Of a stretch of DNA of 64,000 nt, positions 35,233-46,700 are shown piece by piece; within the stretch, counting starts at the first letter, position 1, and each line of letters begins with the position of its first letter. The notes under the pieces are model-generated. The model was not told the DNA's origin and made no database searches. It saw only the letters and a program-made list of their open reading frames with translations. The stretch comes from Paragonimus westermani. Taxonomy: Eukaryota > Platyhelminthes > Trematoda > Plagiorchiida > Troglotrematidae. Location: NCBI GenBank assembly GCA_008508345.1, contig QNGE01001256.1, forward strand, positions 26,993 through 90,992, in the 5' to 3' direction. A program made the position numbers and the translations under genes.

Positions 35233-37862
35233 CTAAAAGCTTACAAATGTTCCATTCAACCGTCCTGAATTGCAAGTGAAGACGAACAGTACCTCATGCT
35301 CAAACACATTGCTAAACCAGTGGAGTAACTGGGGAAATTGACATGAAGGATCTGTTCGAAGTCTGTTGAAATGATGCATACTACCTCCGCCTTTCTTCAG
35401 CGGGGAATGTGGCCGTTGAGCTGCATGCATTCTGGATGTGCTTCCGGATGACTGGAGCCGTGCATCAGATAGAGTCGTCGTAACCTCGTTCACGAATTCT
35501 GATATCTACAAGGTAACAGTGTGTATGTGAAGAACATGACTACTTTCAAGAAAATGATCGCTGCAGGTTATACCCATTCGCCTTTTCTTCAGCGCGTGTA
35601 CAAGCCGTGTGTCCGTCTAAGTCGATATCTATTATGGGTGATGTGCAGGGTCTCTTTTTACAATCACCAAAGGAGTGTAAACGATGACCGGTGTAGGGGG
35701 AAAAACAAATCAGCGAATTTGAAACGTGTACCCACCAGGTGACTGAGGTTGAGGCTGTTGGACACAGAATGGGCGCTCAATTATGTCCACCATTCGGTTA
35801 CACTCGGAGTGGAAAATAAGTTGATTGACATCACAGCGATAGCTGTCCGTCTGTACCGGTTCACCGCAGTGTTCACATGGCAACCCTGCTTAAGACTTCT
35901 TAACCCATCTCGGTTGCTCGCAGCTTGTGGGTGCGACAACGGGACAGTCGTGCAAAGATAAGCCAGTCATGGCACGGTCTACGATCTTACTCGCAAAGGC
36001 GATGATGCTGTCAAAAGAGTTTGCTGCCGTGCGGTTGCTGCTGACGTGCAGTTTTTCCGGTGAATTAAGCAGGACCTTATAGTGATGGTTGAAGGTGGCC
36101 TCAGCGAGAGGCCCACGCTACGCGCCCATCAATCATCGAATGAGTAAGTTGTGCTCCGCCAGCCACCACTGAGCAACAGGGATGCGCCCGTAGTAAACGG
36201 AAGTAGATGCTACACAAAGCCTAACGGTATGGATAAAAATGTTTCCGAAACAATGACAGAACATGTGTGCAGAAAAGCCACACTGAACGATAAAATCAAC
36301 ACTCACGTTTACTCTGTGTGCTACTGACGACGAAAGCGTCGCCATCACGTTGCACTTGAAGCTGCAATGTTCAAGGTGATTATCAGAGAACCGCTCACAT
36401 CACATTCAGATACCATTTCGAACTGGAGTCGTGAGGTCCGTCAGTTCAGTTGTTTTTGGACAAGACGACTGTCAAATATGGTCACTCGATAAGGAACGTT
36501 CTTGACGTACAAGTCACCGTCGGCAAATTCACGACGAGAACACCCGTAGGTCTTCTGATTCTCAAACTCTCGTATCAGTCACTCACTGTAGATCCATATT
36601 TCCCTAGTGACAACGACCAGGAGGTCTCTCGGGTGCGTCCTCTCATTTAGCCGTCTGTTGTCATTCTCCAGCTTATTAATCGTGCGATTGCCGAAGTGGA
36701 CACAATCGCTTCGCGCATGAACGGCCCACTTGGACTTGAGGTAAAGCCAGAGACACAACAAATAATTCATAAACTTTCCGTCAATTCGGCCGACAATATT
36801 TAAGTCACTCCCAAACACTTGGTATAAGGTTTAAAGGTGCAGGTTAGTGTTGTCCAAACAAACAAATTCTATCCACTTATATATTTATCAACAGTGTCAC
36901 GTGAACCGGAGTAAAACAACATTATGCCGCAGCCGAACACCACATGGGCTGTCCTCGCTTGATCAGCAACAGTATCCATCACATAAGTATTTACCACAGT
37001 GTAATAACCCATCATTCCTGGATGAAATTCGAAAAGCCTCCGTAGTGAAACGTACTGCACACTAGGAACGTACCTGTACATCACGCTTCGGCCATGATCC
37101 ATGCCATCTGGTATTAGAAACTGATTTGAATTCCAGCTTCAGGAGCGTGAGGAAATGTTCCATGACATATTTGTGTCTCCTTATCCAAAGGGTGGCATCC
37201 ATATTCACAACATGCGGGAAAAGTCTAAAAGGCTTAATCTGCGTACGCCGCGAAAAACAGATATGCGTATATCTGTTGCCTACACCCCGCATGGTGCGCA
37301 TCGCACCAATCAACCTAATCACCAACAGCCTTGCCCTGGGTTTTCTGATGGTCTTCCACCATTCTTACATGACAAACTCATTTAACACTGCAGGCCTAAA
37401 ATTGCAGTGGATGTTCTCAACGTCATCGGTTGTGTTAACCTCTCCACAAACATCCGATACATACTGCTCTATGTCAGTAGGTTATGAATTGCATTGAAAC
37501 AGGCCCCTGCCTTCTTTCAGCTTACTGATGGTGAGTCCGCGATTTGTAGGACGGGACTCATACGCCAGACAATTGAGGGGGTGGTTGTGCTCTAACTCCT
37601 ACGAGCTCACAACCAGATGGGCGTCTCGCCGACCCACATAAAATCTCGGACTACGACATGCGAATTGTTAACGCAAACGACCATTAACCAACTGGACACA
37701 TCGCACACCCCTCCATATACTCCTACGCCTTTTATATTTCGTACAACGGTAATAAATCTGGACGACCTTCAGGGAACCGCGCCACCTTACTTTACCGTAC
37801 TTTAGAACTATTTGCGACCTAAGGTTCGTCTCACAAACGTAATCAACGCCCACATCCTTCAT
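35233..37862 (-). pseudogene. ZSWIM/MULE-like transposase, second decayed copy
   Basis: Reading downwards: 37862-37670 is a FAR1-like N-terminus (VVQIYYRCTKYKRRRS). About 37500-37380 resembles the block after it (YVSDVCGEVNTTDDVENI, parallel to HGKYITT.DI in the 12-kb copy). 37325-36870 is the transposase-like domain (NRYTHICFSRRTQIKPFRLF, VVNMDATL, later YVMDTVADQ..TAHVVFG). 36348-36150 is a SWIM-like finger (QCGFSAHMFCHCF...YYGRIPVAQWWL). About 35950-35750 is the Cys/His module (CEHCGEP...SYRCDVNQLIFHSEC). 35493-35233 carries LSDARLQSSGSTSRMHAAQR. Frames are broken throughout. Because no large insertion splits it, this copy sets the domain order for the family. The third catalytic acid of the transposase cannot be placed by eye. 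Confidence 0.68.
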
Positions 37863-38199
37863 CTGCCTCTGAAGCCCCTCTGGAATTGGTTCTCAAACGT
37901 AGCCTTCATTTCCTAAAATTAAAAAGATGCCCCCAGTTACTGATGCGGTGAATAACATCTGCATTATCGTACATCCAGATATACACTGGTTCTGCATCCA
38001 TTTAGTGACAGTGCCACACGAGAGCAATCAGTGCAACAGCAACCACGCCGAATTTCAAAAGCAACACCCGATCAGGTCGTTCTTAATTACTAGCCATTTA
38101 AAACAAATAGATATGAGTCCATTTCACAGACTGAGCGATTTCAATTTTCTGTCCAGATACCGAGCTAAGAAGGCAGAACATTTTTTATACGTAGGATAA

Positions 38200-38900
38200 C
38201 TGAAGAAATCACGGTCTACGACTAGCATCTTTCGGTTGACATCGAAACGTGGACGCCCTTTTTGTTATCCAATGTGGCGTTTCTGGATGCGTGGACCGCT
38301 TTCAACTAGGTGATCGGAATTGCTGTTTGAGGTTTTCTCCATTACAGGGGAATCTCGGTGAGGTATGCCAATTCGTGGAGGTTGCAAACTCGATCGGAGT
38401 GCAGTGTGCATTTGTGGGCAGCCTTCTGGAACTCTCTCTCCTTCAAGTGGCGCCCCGCGAAGCTGTCATATTTCTTTTTTTCTCATTAACCTACGTTACT
38501 GGCGACATCCTCGGAATTTCTGAGGACCTCGAAGCGGGTTTTTTGTTGGGTTGTAAGCTGATCAATGTCGAGTATGCGAACTATATTGTTACAGAATAAT
38601 CTGTAACGTAACACAATTGTGTTTGCTGGGTTGAATGGTTTGGCTGTTGTGTGGCATGTACCTTGCACCTTCAAAATGCAGTGTTGTCACTGGGTAGGTC
38701 AGTTCTCGCTTAAATCTTGTTGCTACAGGTCGGCCTCTGGTTAGTACCATCTCCTGCTTGTAATGTTGCTAACGAGGTGTTCACAAGGATAGCGAAGCAC
38801 GTTGTCCATTTGCTAATCTGCGCCACTTGTGGTGTACTAAAGATTGCTAATTAAAGTAGGGTCTCTAATGTTCACGTATCTGTTTCACGAATAGTCAGGG
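38200..38900 (+). pseudogene. Decayed LINE reverse transcriptase fragment
   Basis: The translation around 38380-38600 (VANSIGVQCAFVGSLLELSL, then CKLINVEYANYIV) follows the order of RTE-like RTs: a YANT.GRVRAYG-like block, a degraded GVRQGCP..P.LFN block, then the L..LEYADDIV catalytic block with ADD altered to ANY. A later RVSNV stretch near 38850 fits the C-terminal region. It is short and heavily altered, so the family call is tentative. Confidence 0.45.
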
Positions 38901-39659
38901 GGACACGATATCGATTTGACAGTTTGCTTTAAGGGAGAATTACTGTTTCCAGTCTATCTGAGACCCAAATTCTGGATACCTTCAAAACTGAACCTCTCTG
39001 CCCATCCGAGTAGGTGACAATCAAAGAAAGCTCACTTACTCGAAACCTAGGGTGAACCAGTGTCGGCCGGTTGTTGTAGTTTACTTCTGCCTGATGTTTG
39101 TTCGGGTTTTGTATGACTGTGACTTGTTTGTCTCTGCAGTAGATGAGTATTATCTGTGTTCACTCTGTAGATGTGTAAATTTCGATCCTTTGCGTAGCTA
39201 TCGCAAGTTGCTGTTTGCTAGTGGTCGATATTGTATTGGTTGTATGTTCATGTATGTGAAACCTGTTGCTTTGCGGGGCAGGCTTTTAAGCCAAAAACTT
39301 TGGTTGAGGCCCTTAGTCGCTTTCCTGCCTAGTTCTGTGCATCCTGGCAGTATCCAAAACCCACATAATCTATGCAGCTACACAACAAACGAAATACCAT
39401 ACTACATCGGCCTTCACGTAGGGTAACCTGGATCGCCCCATCTGCTGCTCGCGACGGAATAGATAGGTGAAAATATGCTACTGCGAAACCTCCCCCTTTG
39501 CTCCCCCTAGTGATCCCGCTAGCATAAATCCTATGACAGACAATGCTCACTTGGGTCTCATTGACGAACCTGAGACAACCCGGGGACACCAGACGCTCTG
39601 TGTTGGGGTAGAGAGTGAGCACAAGCTGCTGGATTGATGCAGCACCACAGGACGGTCAG
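38901..39659. other. No supported feature
   Basis: Gap between two LINE remnants. The frame at 39052-39426 (124 codons) is rich in Cys and hydrophobic residues but shows no family motif. Confidence 0.35.
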
Positions 39660-42560
39660 AACGCCGCACTGCACTAGTCGCCATGGAATTGAACCGCTAT
39701 GGCATCCACGTAGCAGCTTTGTGTGAGACAGGGCTTCTAGACCAGGATAAGCTCCGAGGAGCTGTTGCTAGGTACACCTTCAACTGGATAGGTTACGCGG
39801 CAGATGGTGTTCGGAAGCATGGTGCCTGTTTTGAAGTCGCTGGTCGTATCAATGCGTCGATGGTAGCCGAACCACACGGCATCTGCCCTCGAATCCTGTC
39901 CATGCGTCTGCGTCTCGATCGAAGTAAGTGTGCCACACTTGTTAGTGTTTATGATCCAACTGTGTCACGCTGATGATACAAAGGACCAGTTCTATGACCA
40001 CCTGCCGGCCACAATCCGGTCGGCACCGGTGAGTGACCGACTGTTTGTTCTGGGCGACTTGAACGCCCAAGTTAGGCGCGACTCAACAGCCTGGCCAGGA
40101 GTCCTCGGACCTCACGGCATTCATTCAGTCAACGAGAACAGTGATCGTCTTCTCCGCCTGTGTGTCACTTACAAGCTGGCTATCGCCAACACCCGACTCC
40201 AGCTGGATACGAGCGAAATCCTGGCGTAGACTCATCCACAAGACCATTACCACCGTCTGTTTGATCAGGTGATCGTGCGACAACGCGACACTCCTTGGGT
40301 GCTTATAACGTTAAAGATGCGCGGAGCTGAGTGTAGCATCGATCATAGACTGATCACGACCAACTTGTCTATTCATGTGTGCAAGCCTGTTTATTTTGGG
40401 TCATCCGAACAACAGCAGAAGTTGGATATCAAACGATTGAAGAACTCTGAGACGATACCTGCTTTTCATTGTGCAGTTGCCTGTCATCTACAAGACGCTC
40501 TTGTATCCAGCACCTCTGAGGATATGTGGCAACAGCTCATAGAACAATCCAGGGGAGCATCCACCAAGACGATCGGTGTCGAACGCCCGAAACGTCCGGA
40601 CTGGTTCGACGACAACAACGTGGTTATTCCCAGCTTAGTACGAAAGAAGAATGTGGCGTTCGTCGTCCGCACAATGGACCCAGACAATGAAGACAAGAAA
40701 GCGACATTCCAGAGTACTCATCGCCAACTGGCCGAACATGTTCGCGGAATCAAGGACGACTGGTAGAAGGAGGAAGGTGAGCGGATGCAGGGCTACGCCG
40801 GTCGACGACGACATAAAGATTTCTACGGTTCGCGCAAACCGATTTCCGGTCCATCCGTTTAGTTTACCAAAGCACTGGTTGATGTTGACACTGGCTGTTC
40901 GTGCACTCAGCCAGAGGACATCATGAAAGTATGGCGCTAACATTTCGGTTGCCTACTCAACCGTCCTGCTACCATTGGTTGTGTGACCGTGAACGGCCTG
41001 CCGCAACAGTCCATCAACTCTCCACGTGCTCTTTCCCCGGATTTGACAGAGTTGCAGAGAGTGAGTGGACAACCGCGCAACCGGAAGGCTGCAGGCAAAA
41101 ATGAATTGCCAACGGAAATCCTAAAAAATGTCGGACTACCGTTGGAATGCGTTTTGCTCCAGCTGGGAGCAGGAGGCAATTCCACAAGGTTTAAGGGATG
41201 CTCTCACTGTACCTTTGTTTTTGAAGGTTGTGGTGGCAAGTAGTACCGTGATAGTTATCGGGGCATCAGTTTGCTGAGCTGTGTAGGCAAAATGCTTGCC
41301 AGAATCCTCCTCAACCGACTGAATGCGAACGTTTTGGAGACCGATGTTTCCGAAGAGCAGTGTGGATTCCGGGCGAGTCGGAGTACGATCGACTTCGTGT
41401 TTGCTGCTCGACGGCTTCAGGAGAAGTGCCCGGAATGCAACCAGCCCCTGTATACCTTCTTTATGGACGTCACTGAGGCATTTGATCCCATGAGCCGCAA
41501 GGCGTTGTGGACAGTGCTTGGTAAGCTTGGATGTCCAGTTAAGTTCGTCATTTTGATTGGAATGTAACGTATGGGCATGAATTTGAAGGTACAATCGTGT
41601 GGGTTGACCTCTGATGATGTTGACAATGTCACTGACGTGAAGCAGGGCTGTGTTCTAGCCCCAACGCTGTTTAGCATATATTTGACTGCCATGACAACAG
41701 TTGTTTTTCAGGACTCTGGAAAGGATGATGTTGAAGTAGAGTATCGGACGGACGGCTGTTGAATATCCGACATTTCGGCGCCCCAACCTGGCTACACACC
41801 TCAAGGATGAGGATGCTTCTGTTCGCCGATGACAGCGCCTTGCTAGCGCACAGTGAAGAAGAGCTGCAACGTCTAGCTACAGCGTTCGCTTTCGCAGCAT
41901 CGAAGTTTGAATTGGACATCAACACAGGTAAGACGTCTTCTTTTTTCAGCCTTCTCCCGGTGGAGGTGCTGTTTGTGTACCTCCACCCCAAATTCGCATC
42001 GGTAGAGACGTTCTCGATAGCTGCGCAGACTTTTGCTTCTTGGGTAACAACTTGTCCACAGATCTGTTCGCCGACCGCGAGTTACGAGTTCGTGTGGCGA
42101 AGGCTAGTGTTGCTTTTGGACGTCTTGAAAGATGTATCTGGGAGAAGCATAGCCTGAAGGTGGCCACCAAGCTGTGTGTCTACTGCTCAATGGTGCTGTC
42201 TATAATGCTGTACAACAGTGAGACGTGAACATTGTACCAGCAGAACGTAAGCTATCCGAGCCGCTTCCATGTGCTGTGTCCGAGGCGCATCTTGATTATT
42301 CGGTGGTCGGACATGATTCCGAACAGTGAGGTACTGCGGCGAGCGGACATGGATGGGATGGAAGCCATGCTGATGCGGAATCAGCTCCGGTGGTTCAGTC
42401 ACCTCCNTGACAGGCTAATCCGAATCGGATGCCGCCAACCGTGTATGGTAGTTTGTCTGGTTAGTGGGCATGCAACTGTTAGTAGGGTGATATGTTGGCC
42501 AGCGTTTGCCTCAGTGATAACCGCGACGTGGCGAGCCTCGTATCGTGACGATTGACCCAG
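39660..42560 (+). pseudogene. Decayed endonuclease-reverse transcriptase LINE (RTE-like)
   Basis: The endonuclease comes first: ALVAMELNRYGIHVAALCE, ATLVSVYDPT, DRLFVLGDLNAQV, ANTRLQLD and a DHRL block (39660-40370), split by a frameshift near 39.95 kb and a stop at 40227. A linker (RPKRPDWFDDNN...LVRKKN) follows at 40.55-40.65 kb. RT pieces come next: NRKAAGKNELPTEIL (41.08 kb), YRGISLLSCVGKMLARILLN (41.25 kb), QCGFRASRSTIDFVFAARRL, DVTEAFD, VKQGCVLAPTLFSIYL (41.64 kb), LLFADDSALLAH (41.82 kb), and a C-terminal region to about 42.56 kb. At least six stops or frameshifts break it. The catalytic FADD survives. One undetermined base (N) sits at 42407 in the C-terminal part. Confidence 0.85.
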
Positions 42561-43869
42561 TCGGAAATGTGTTTATTTTGACTTTCGCTATAGTATGTCA
42601 ACGTGGTTGTGGGATATAATCAAAGCTCACTGAGCAGATCGCGGATTACTAATAAATCACCGCCAAACAAGCTCGACCAAACGGACTAGAAACTGCAAAC
42701 AGAAATCCACCACAGATGGCAGCCACACGGAAAGAGATACCTAGGACTTTCAAATGAAAACGTCGCCTTGTTGTGGACTAGAACTCCAACAAACACGAGC
42801 GCACGAGTGAGACGGGAACGTGTGATTTTCACCAGTAGAGTCCGTTCTCGATTGGACGACAAATTGACAGTGATCGCGAGTCGAAACGGTGATGGTGCGT
42901 GCTGAGGCTTAATCAACAGTGAAGTGGAATATGATCGTGGAAGAAATGTTACCGAAAAGGTTATAGAATAATAATAATGATGAATGATGTTAACCAGTTT
43001 GAGCATCACGTTTAACATGTTTATAATAAATGAATTAATGTGAGTACAATGTTGTGTACAGGTTATGGTGCTTAACGTTTTAAGCATTGCTGGTAGCCTT
43101 TCTCAGAAATGTTCTAGTCGAAATCACATTAACAATCAAACACAAGTCGCATGAAGTTTGTCGTGGTTAGGTCGGCTTGCGCTACATCTGAACTGATTGG
43201 CCGAATTTTATGCCCGTTAAGTGGGTGTGAGACTGTAGTTAAGGTGTATCTGGTGTCATCCATCCACGCCACACTGTCGACAGGTTTGCCATCACTGCGG
43301 TTAACGCATGCATGTTATGTGTAAATGGTTAGAGCTTCAGCGTTGTTCCGCATGGGAAGGCAGACTGTTGTGAATCACTTGAGTTTGATTGGCACGTACA
43401 CTGCGATTCTCTAACAGTACATGTATTACGACGATCGAATCTTTCTCTAGCTTCTAAAGTCCGTATACATCTCTTAGAGGGAACCGCCTATGCCACTTTG
43501 TGTTCAGTAGCACGTACTTTCGATTGGCTGCCTGTCTGTCTTGCAGTCCCCTCGTTTGCTTCCGTAAACGCATTCCGTCTGATCGCCCATAAAGACTGGA
43601 TCCTTAGGACGCACCGTCAGTCGTTCTGAGTTGTTATATAACCGAAATACAGTCTGGATGGCGTACTCAGAGAGGATGTGGCGATTTCCCCCCAGATTTT
43701 CGTATTTGCACGGTAGACTGGAGAGTTCTGGTCTATTTGGCTTCCCCCTTAGTCGATGTACGCTCAATTATGTTTTTGATAAAGGCGTTTGCATATTGGT
43801 GGGCGGCTTCTGTGATGTGAGAAATCTTTTTTGTTCTGGGGAGTTCATCGGTGCAAGTCTTATTAGCTC
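42561..43869. other. No supported feature
   Basis: About 1.3 kb after the LINE with no gene I can name. The start may be the LINE's 3' end. A frame at 43631-43903 ends in GIDMFAELGI only because it runs into the foldback arm. Confidence 0.35.
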
Positions 43870-44057
43870 TGGTATTGATATGTTCGCCGAGCTTGGCATT
43901 TAGGCTGCAAACGTTTCATCGCCAGGCCGGGTGACATCATCAGTGTGTAAGTGTTTCAGCGTACATTTTGAAACACTTACACACTAATGATGTCACCTGG
44001 CCTGGTGATGAAACGTTTGCAACCTAAATGCCAAGCTCGGCGAACATATCAATACCA
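43870..44057. repeat. Near-perfect inverted repeat (89-bp arms, 10-bp loop)
   Basis: Left arm 43870-43958 and right arm 43969-44057 are reverse complements with only four mismatches by eye, separated by GCGTACATTT. As RNA or single-stranded DNA this would form a very long hairpin. The right arm continues into the minus-strand Penelope-like element, so the foldback lies at that element's 3' side. The left arm looks like an inverted second copy of the same end. Confidence 0.9.
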
Positions 44058-45060
44058 AAACCATCAACCCGAGCTACAAACAACACCACCACTGTTCCCA
44101 ACCATCTTATTAGCTCTGTTGACAAGTGATAGGATGACTGGATGCGACGACTTGCAGTTGAAATACCAATAAGAAATGGTGTGCAGTACACAGAGTCCTG
44201 AAATCTCTGTTGCTCATCAACTAGAAAATTAAGTGGACGCTTTTCTGTTTCAGTTTTCAACGTGGATACAGCGAAGTTGCATTTAGAGTTAAGAAACTCT
44301 AGGGATTAGTTGCGAACGGTCCGTTTCAAGATTACGAATATGTCATCTACTTACCACTGTCAAATTCGTGGAGGGCACACAAGCTGGTTCATAACCTGTG
44401 CTTCTGGCGGTTTGAGGAAATGATTGGCTACTGCAGGTGTAACGGGGAAACCCATAGTTGCATCATCGGTTTGCTCCTACAACTTTTTGTTGGATGTGAG
44501 GAAGGTTGTGTGCAAACAAATTTGAAGACCGGATACGATTTCGGAAGGCGATAAATTAGTATATGCACTAAGAGTAACCACATTCCAATAACTCTTTGAC
44601 GACATCAGTGCTACGTTTTACCGGTACAGTGGTGTGTAAGGAGCTCTCATCAGAACTAAAAAAAGTTTCATCATTTCGTAATGCCACGTGTTCGAATTTG
44701 TGAACAAAATCAAAAGAGTCTTTAACGTTGCCTACCAACTTGTTCTACAAAATTCTGACTATACGACTGATGAATTTGGCCAATTTATAGGCTGACTTGG
44801 ACAGGTCTTACTGATGCTCCAGTTTTACGCACTTTTGGAAAGCCACAGAATTCTAAAGGACGGTTACTCCTAGAATTGAGAATGAACCAAGCAGACTGCC
44901 CAAGTTTTGGTAATCTTCGTGATCAGGAATCACTGTTACGCTGCCTTTATCGACCTTAATGGTGTGGATCGACTGGTCTTTTCTGATGACGCCAAGACCA
45001 TCCTATTCCGATTTGGCTAAGTTTGAGACAACTGGCTGTTGTCTTTGTTAAGCGCTCGCA
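43969..45060 (-). pseudogene. Decayed Penelope-like element reverse transcriptase
   Basis: Read on the minus strand: an N-terminal block LGVIRKDQSIHTIKVDKG at about 45.0 kb matches the K.DKG region of Penelope-like RTs. FCGFPKVRKTGASVRPV (44.87-44.82 kb) matches their Y-G-L-P-K-x-H-K core. KDSFDFVHKFEHVALRN and LSPSEIVSGLQICLHTTFLT follow. TDDATMGFPVTPAVANHFLK stands for the GxxMGSPxSP motif, and VDDIFVILKR (44.36-44.31 kb) contains the catalytic V-D-D. It ends with STLKTETEKRPLNFLVDE. Frameshifts and stops divide it. No GIY-YIG endonuclease is visible after the RT; the sequence runs straight into the inverted repeat. Upstream it abuts a LINE remnant near 45.06 kb. Confidence 0.78.
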
Positions 45061-45069
45061 ATTTTGAAT

Positions 45070-46700
45070 CGCGCCTCATCTACAACGTCTGTGGATAGCA
45101 TGTTTAGAGTAAGTTCAATACTCCATTTCAGTCAACCTAGTTCCAGGGAGAAACTCAACAACAAGCTCACTGGATTCCCCAAGCACAGTTCTCACAACGT
45201 CGTCCATGGCAAAACTGAACTGGGAGTGCGAGGTCGGACACCCTTGATGAACGCCCGAAACAATTGTCCACAAACTCCCACCCGGCTTGCAGAGTGAGTA
45301 TACACTAGCCTCAACAGATTCACATATTTTCATGGTACTCTCCTGAGAAGAAGACAGTTCCAGAAAACGTTACGATCAACTGAATCGAACGCATCCCTTA
45401 GATCTAACGTGGCTACGACCGTCGGCTACCTATGAGTGCCAATATTCCAAGATCCATCGCAAGGTGAAAATGCAATCAACGCACCTTCGTCCGGACCGGA
45501 ATCCTGCCTGTTTCTCACGTATCTAACTTTCTCTGGACTTGGTGAGCCGACGTAATATAAGGCTAGGGAGTAAATTGGATGCAACGGACACTGAACGCAT
45601 GCTTCTGGTTGTCACATAGACTTCAGCCCCATTTTTGCTCAGCACCAACCACGAGGTACCTCTTCAGCTTCGCAAGTCGTCTGGAGGGATTTTTGTCATT
45701 TTTGATATCAGCCTTTTTCCACCATCGTTGAAAAGAGAAGACGATAAAAGATCTAGTCCAGGAGCCTTGTGACGCTTCATTGACTTAGGCTCCAGTGCCG
45801 TTTCTGCTACTGATAGTTAAGCATTCGTGTGAACCACTGATGTATTGCTGTCTATGAACCACTGATGTATTGCTGTCTATGATGATGATGATGCTACTGA
45901 CGTAGGGTCGTCTGGAACACAGTAACTGATCATTCGAGTCCCGTCCTCTACATGGTCTGGTTAAGGACAGCTGAACTATTCCTCGAAATGTTCAGCCCAC
46001 CTGTTAGGTCGACGCGATTGGCTGGTGATAAGTGATTCATCTTTTTAACCGACTCCATGGACAGTATGATCACAGATCATGAAAAATAGCTTTCTGTTAT
46101 TTTCAGATAAAAAGCTGGTTCTGCCTCTCTCGACTGTTTGACCAGGTGACAGTTTTCACAGAGTAACGCCACCTGTAACTGACTGCTACGTGATCCAGTT
46201 CTATCCACTGTTGAGAAGCACGGAGAGCTCCATATATAACACAACGCCTTTTCCGGTGTTGAACTGCGATGCTTTAAATAGAGAGACCGTGAGGTACGCG
46301 CAGCTACAGAAGCTTTTCGCCATTGTCACTGCGTCGTCAATGCCTCTTCTCTGGAAAAAGAAGACCAAGCTGAGCATTAAAATCGCCTAATAATGGTGGT
46401 GTCATTCTTCTTTAGAAGGTCAACGAGGGCGTCATAGGACGCATCTTTGGAAGCATCCGAACAGCTATCCGTTGAAGCGTACACCGATCTAATGACTCTA
46501 CAGCGCTTTCCTGATTTCCGGTGTATTGGGTATGACAGTAAGTAAGTGGCTGTTTGCTGGGATCTAACCAAGCAAATATTGTTCTCTTCTGGAACTCAGT
46601 GCGATTCTCATTCCAGCTTGACCACGAGATTCAGTTTCGGTGTCACCAGAAACCATAAGTTACAAGTGTTTGAATTGAAAGTTATCTAGGGGTGAGCCCA
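45070..46700 (-). pseudogene. Decayed endonuclease-reverse transcriptase LINE, minus strand
   Basis: Endonuclease blocks at about 46.55-46.38 kb read RVIRSVYASTDSCSD.SKD.SYDALVDLLKK, parallel to the SVYAPT..A....KD.FYD.L block of RTE-type endonucleases. RT blocks at 45.6-45.1 kb include a D-A-F-D-like segment, then TIVSGVHQGCPTSHSQFSFAMDD, then LLPGTRL-like sequence (FLPGTRLTEMEY). The catalytic ADD that should follow MEY has been lost or shifted. It ends against the Penelope-like remnant. The clade resembles the 38.2-kb fragment more than the 39.7-kb element, but I cannot prove that by eye. Confidence 0.62.
45832..45892. repeat. 25-bp tandem duplication plus short ATG microsatellite
   Basis: A 25-bp unit (AACCACTGATGTATTGCTGT plus CTATG) occurs twice without change at 45832-45856 and 45857-45881, and runs directly into an (ATG)n tract. 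It lies within the minus-strand LINE remnant. Confidence 0.85.

Noticed and set aside
43900..44030. Hammerhead ribozyme in the foldback arm (CTGATGA ... GAAACG spacing, as known from some Penelope-like elements)
   Set aside because: The two core motifs are at a suitable distance and the intervening bases can partly pair, but there is an extra base after the first motif, one arm has CTAATGA, and I could not find a convincing stem III or closing stem I with the cleavage triplet.
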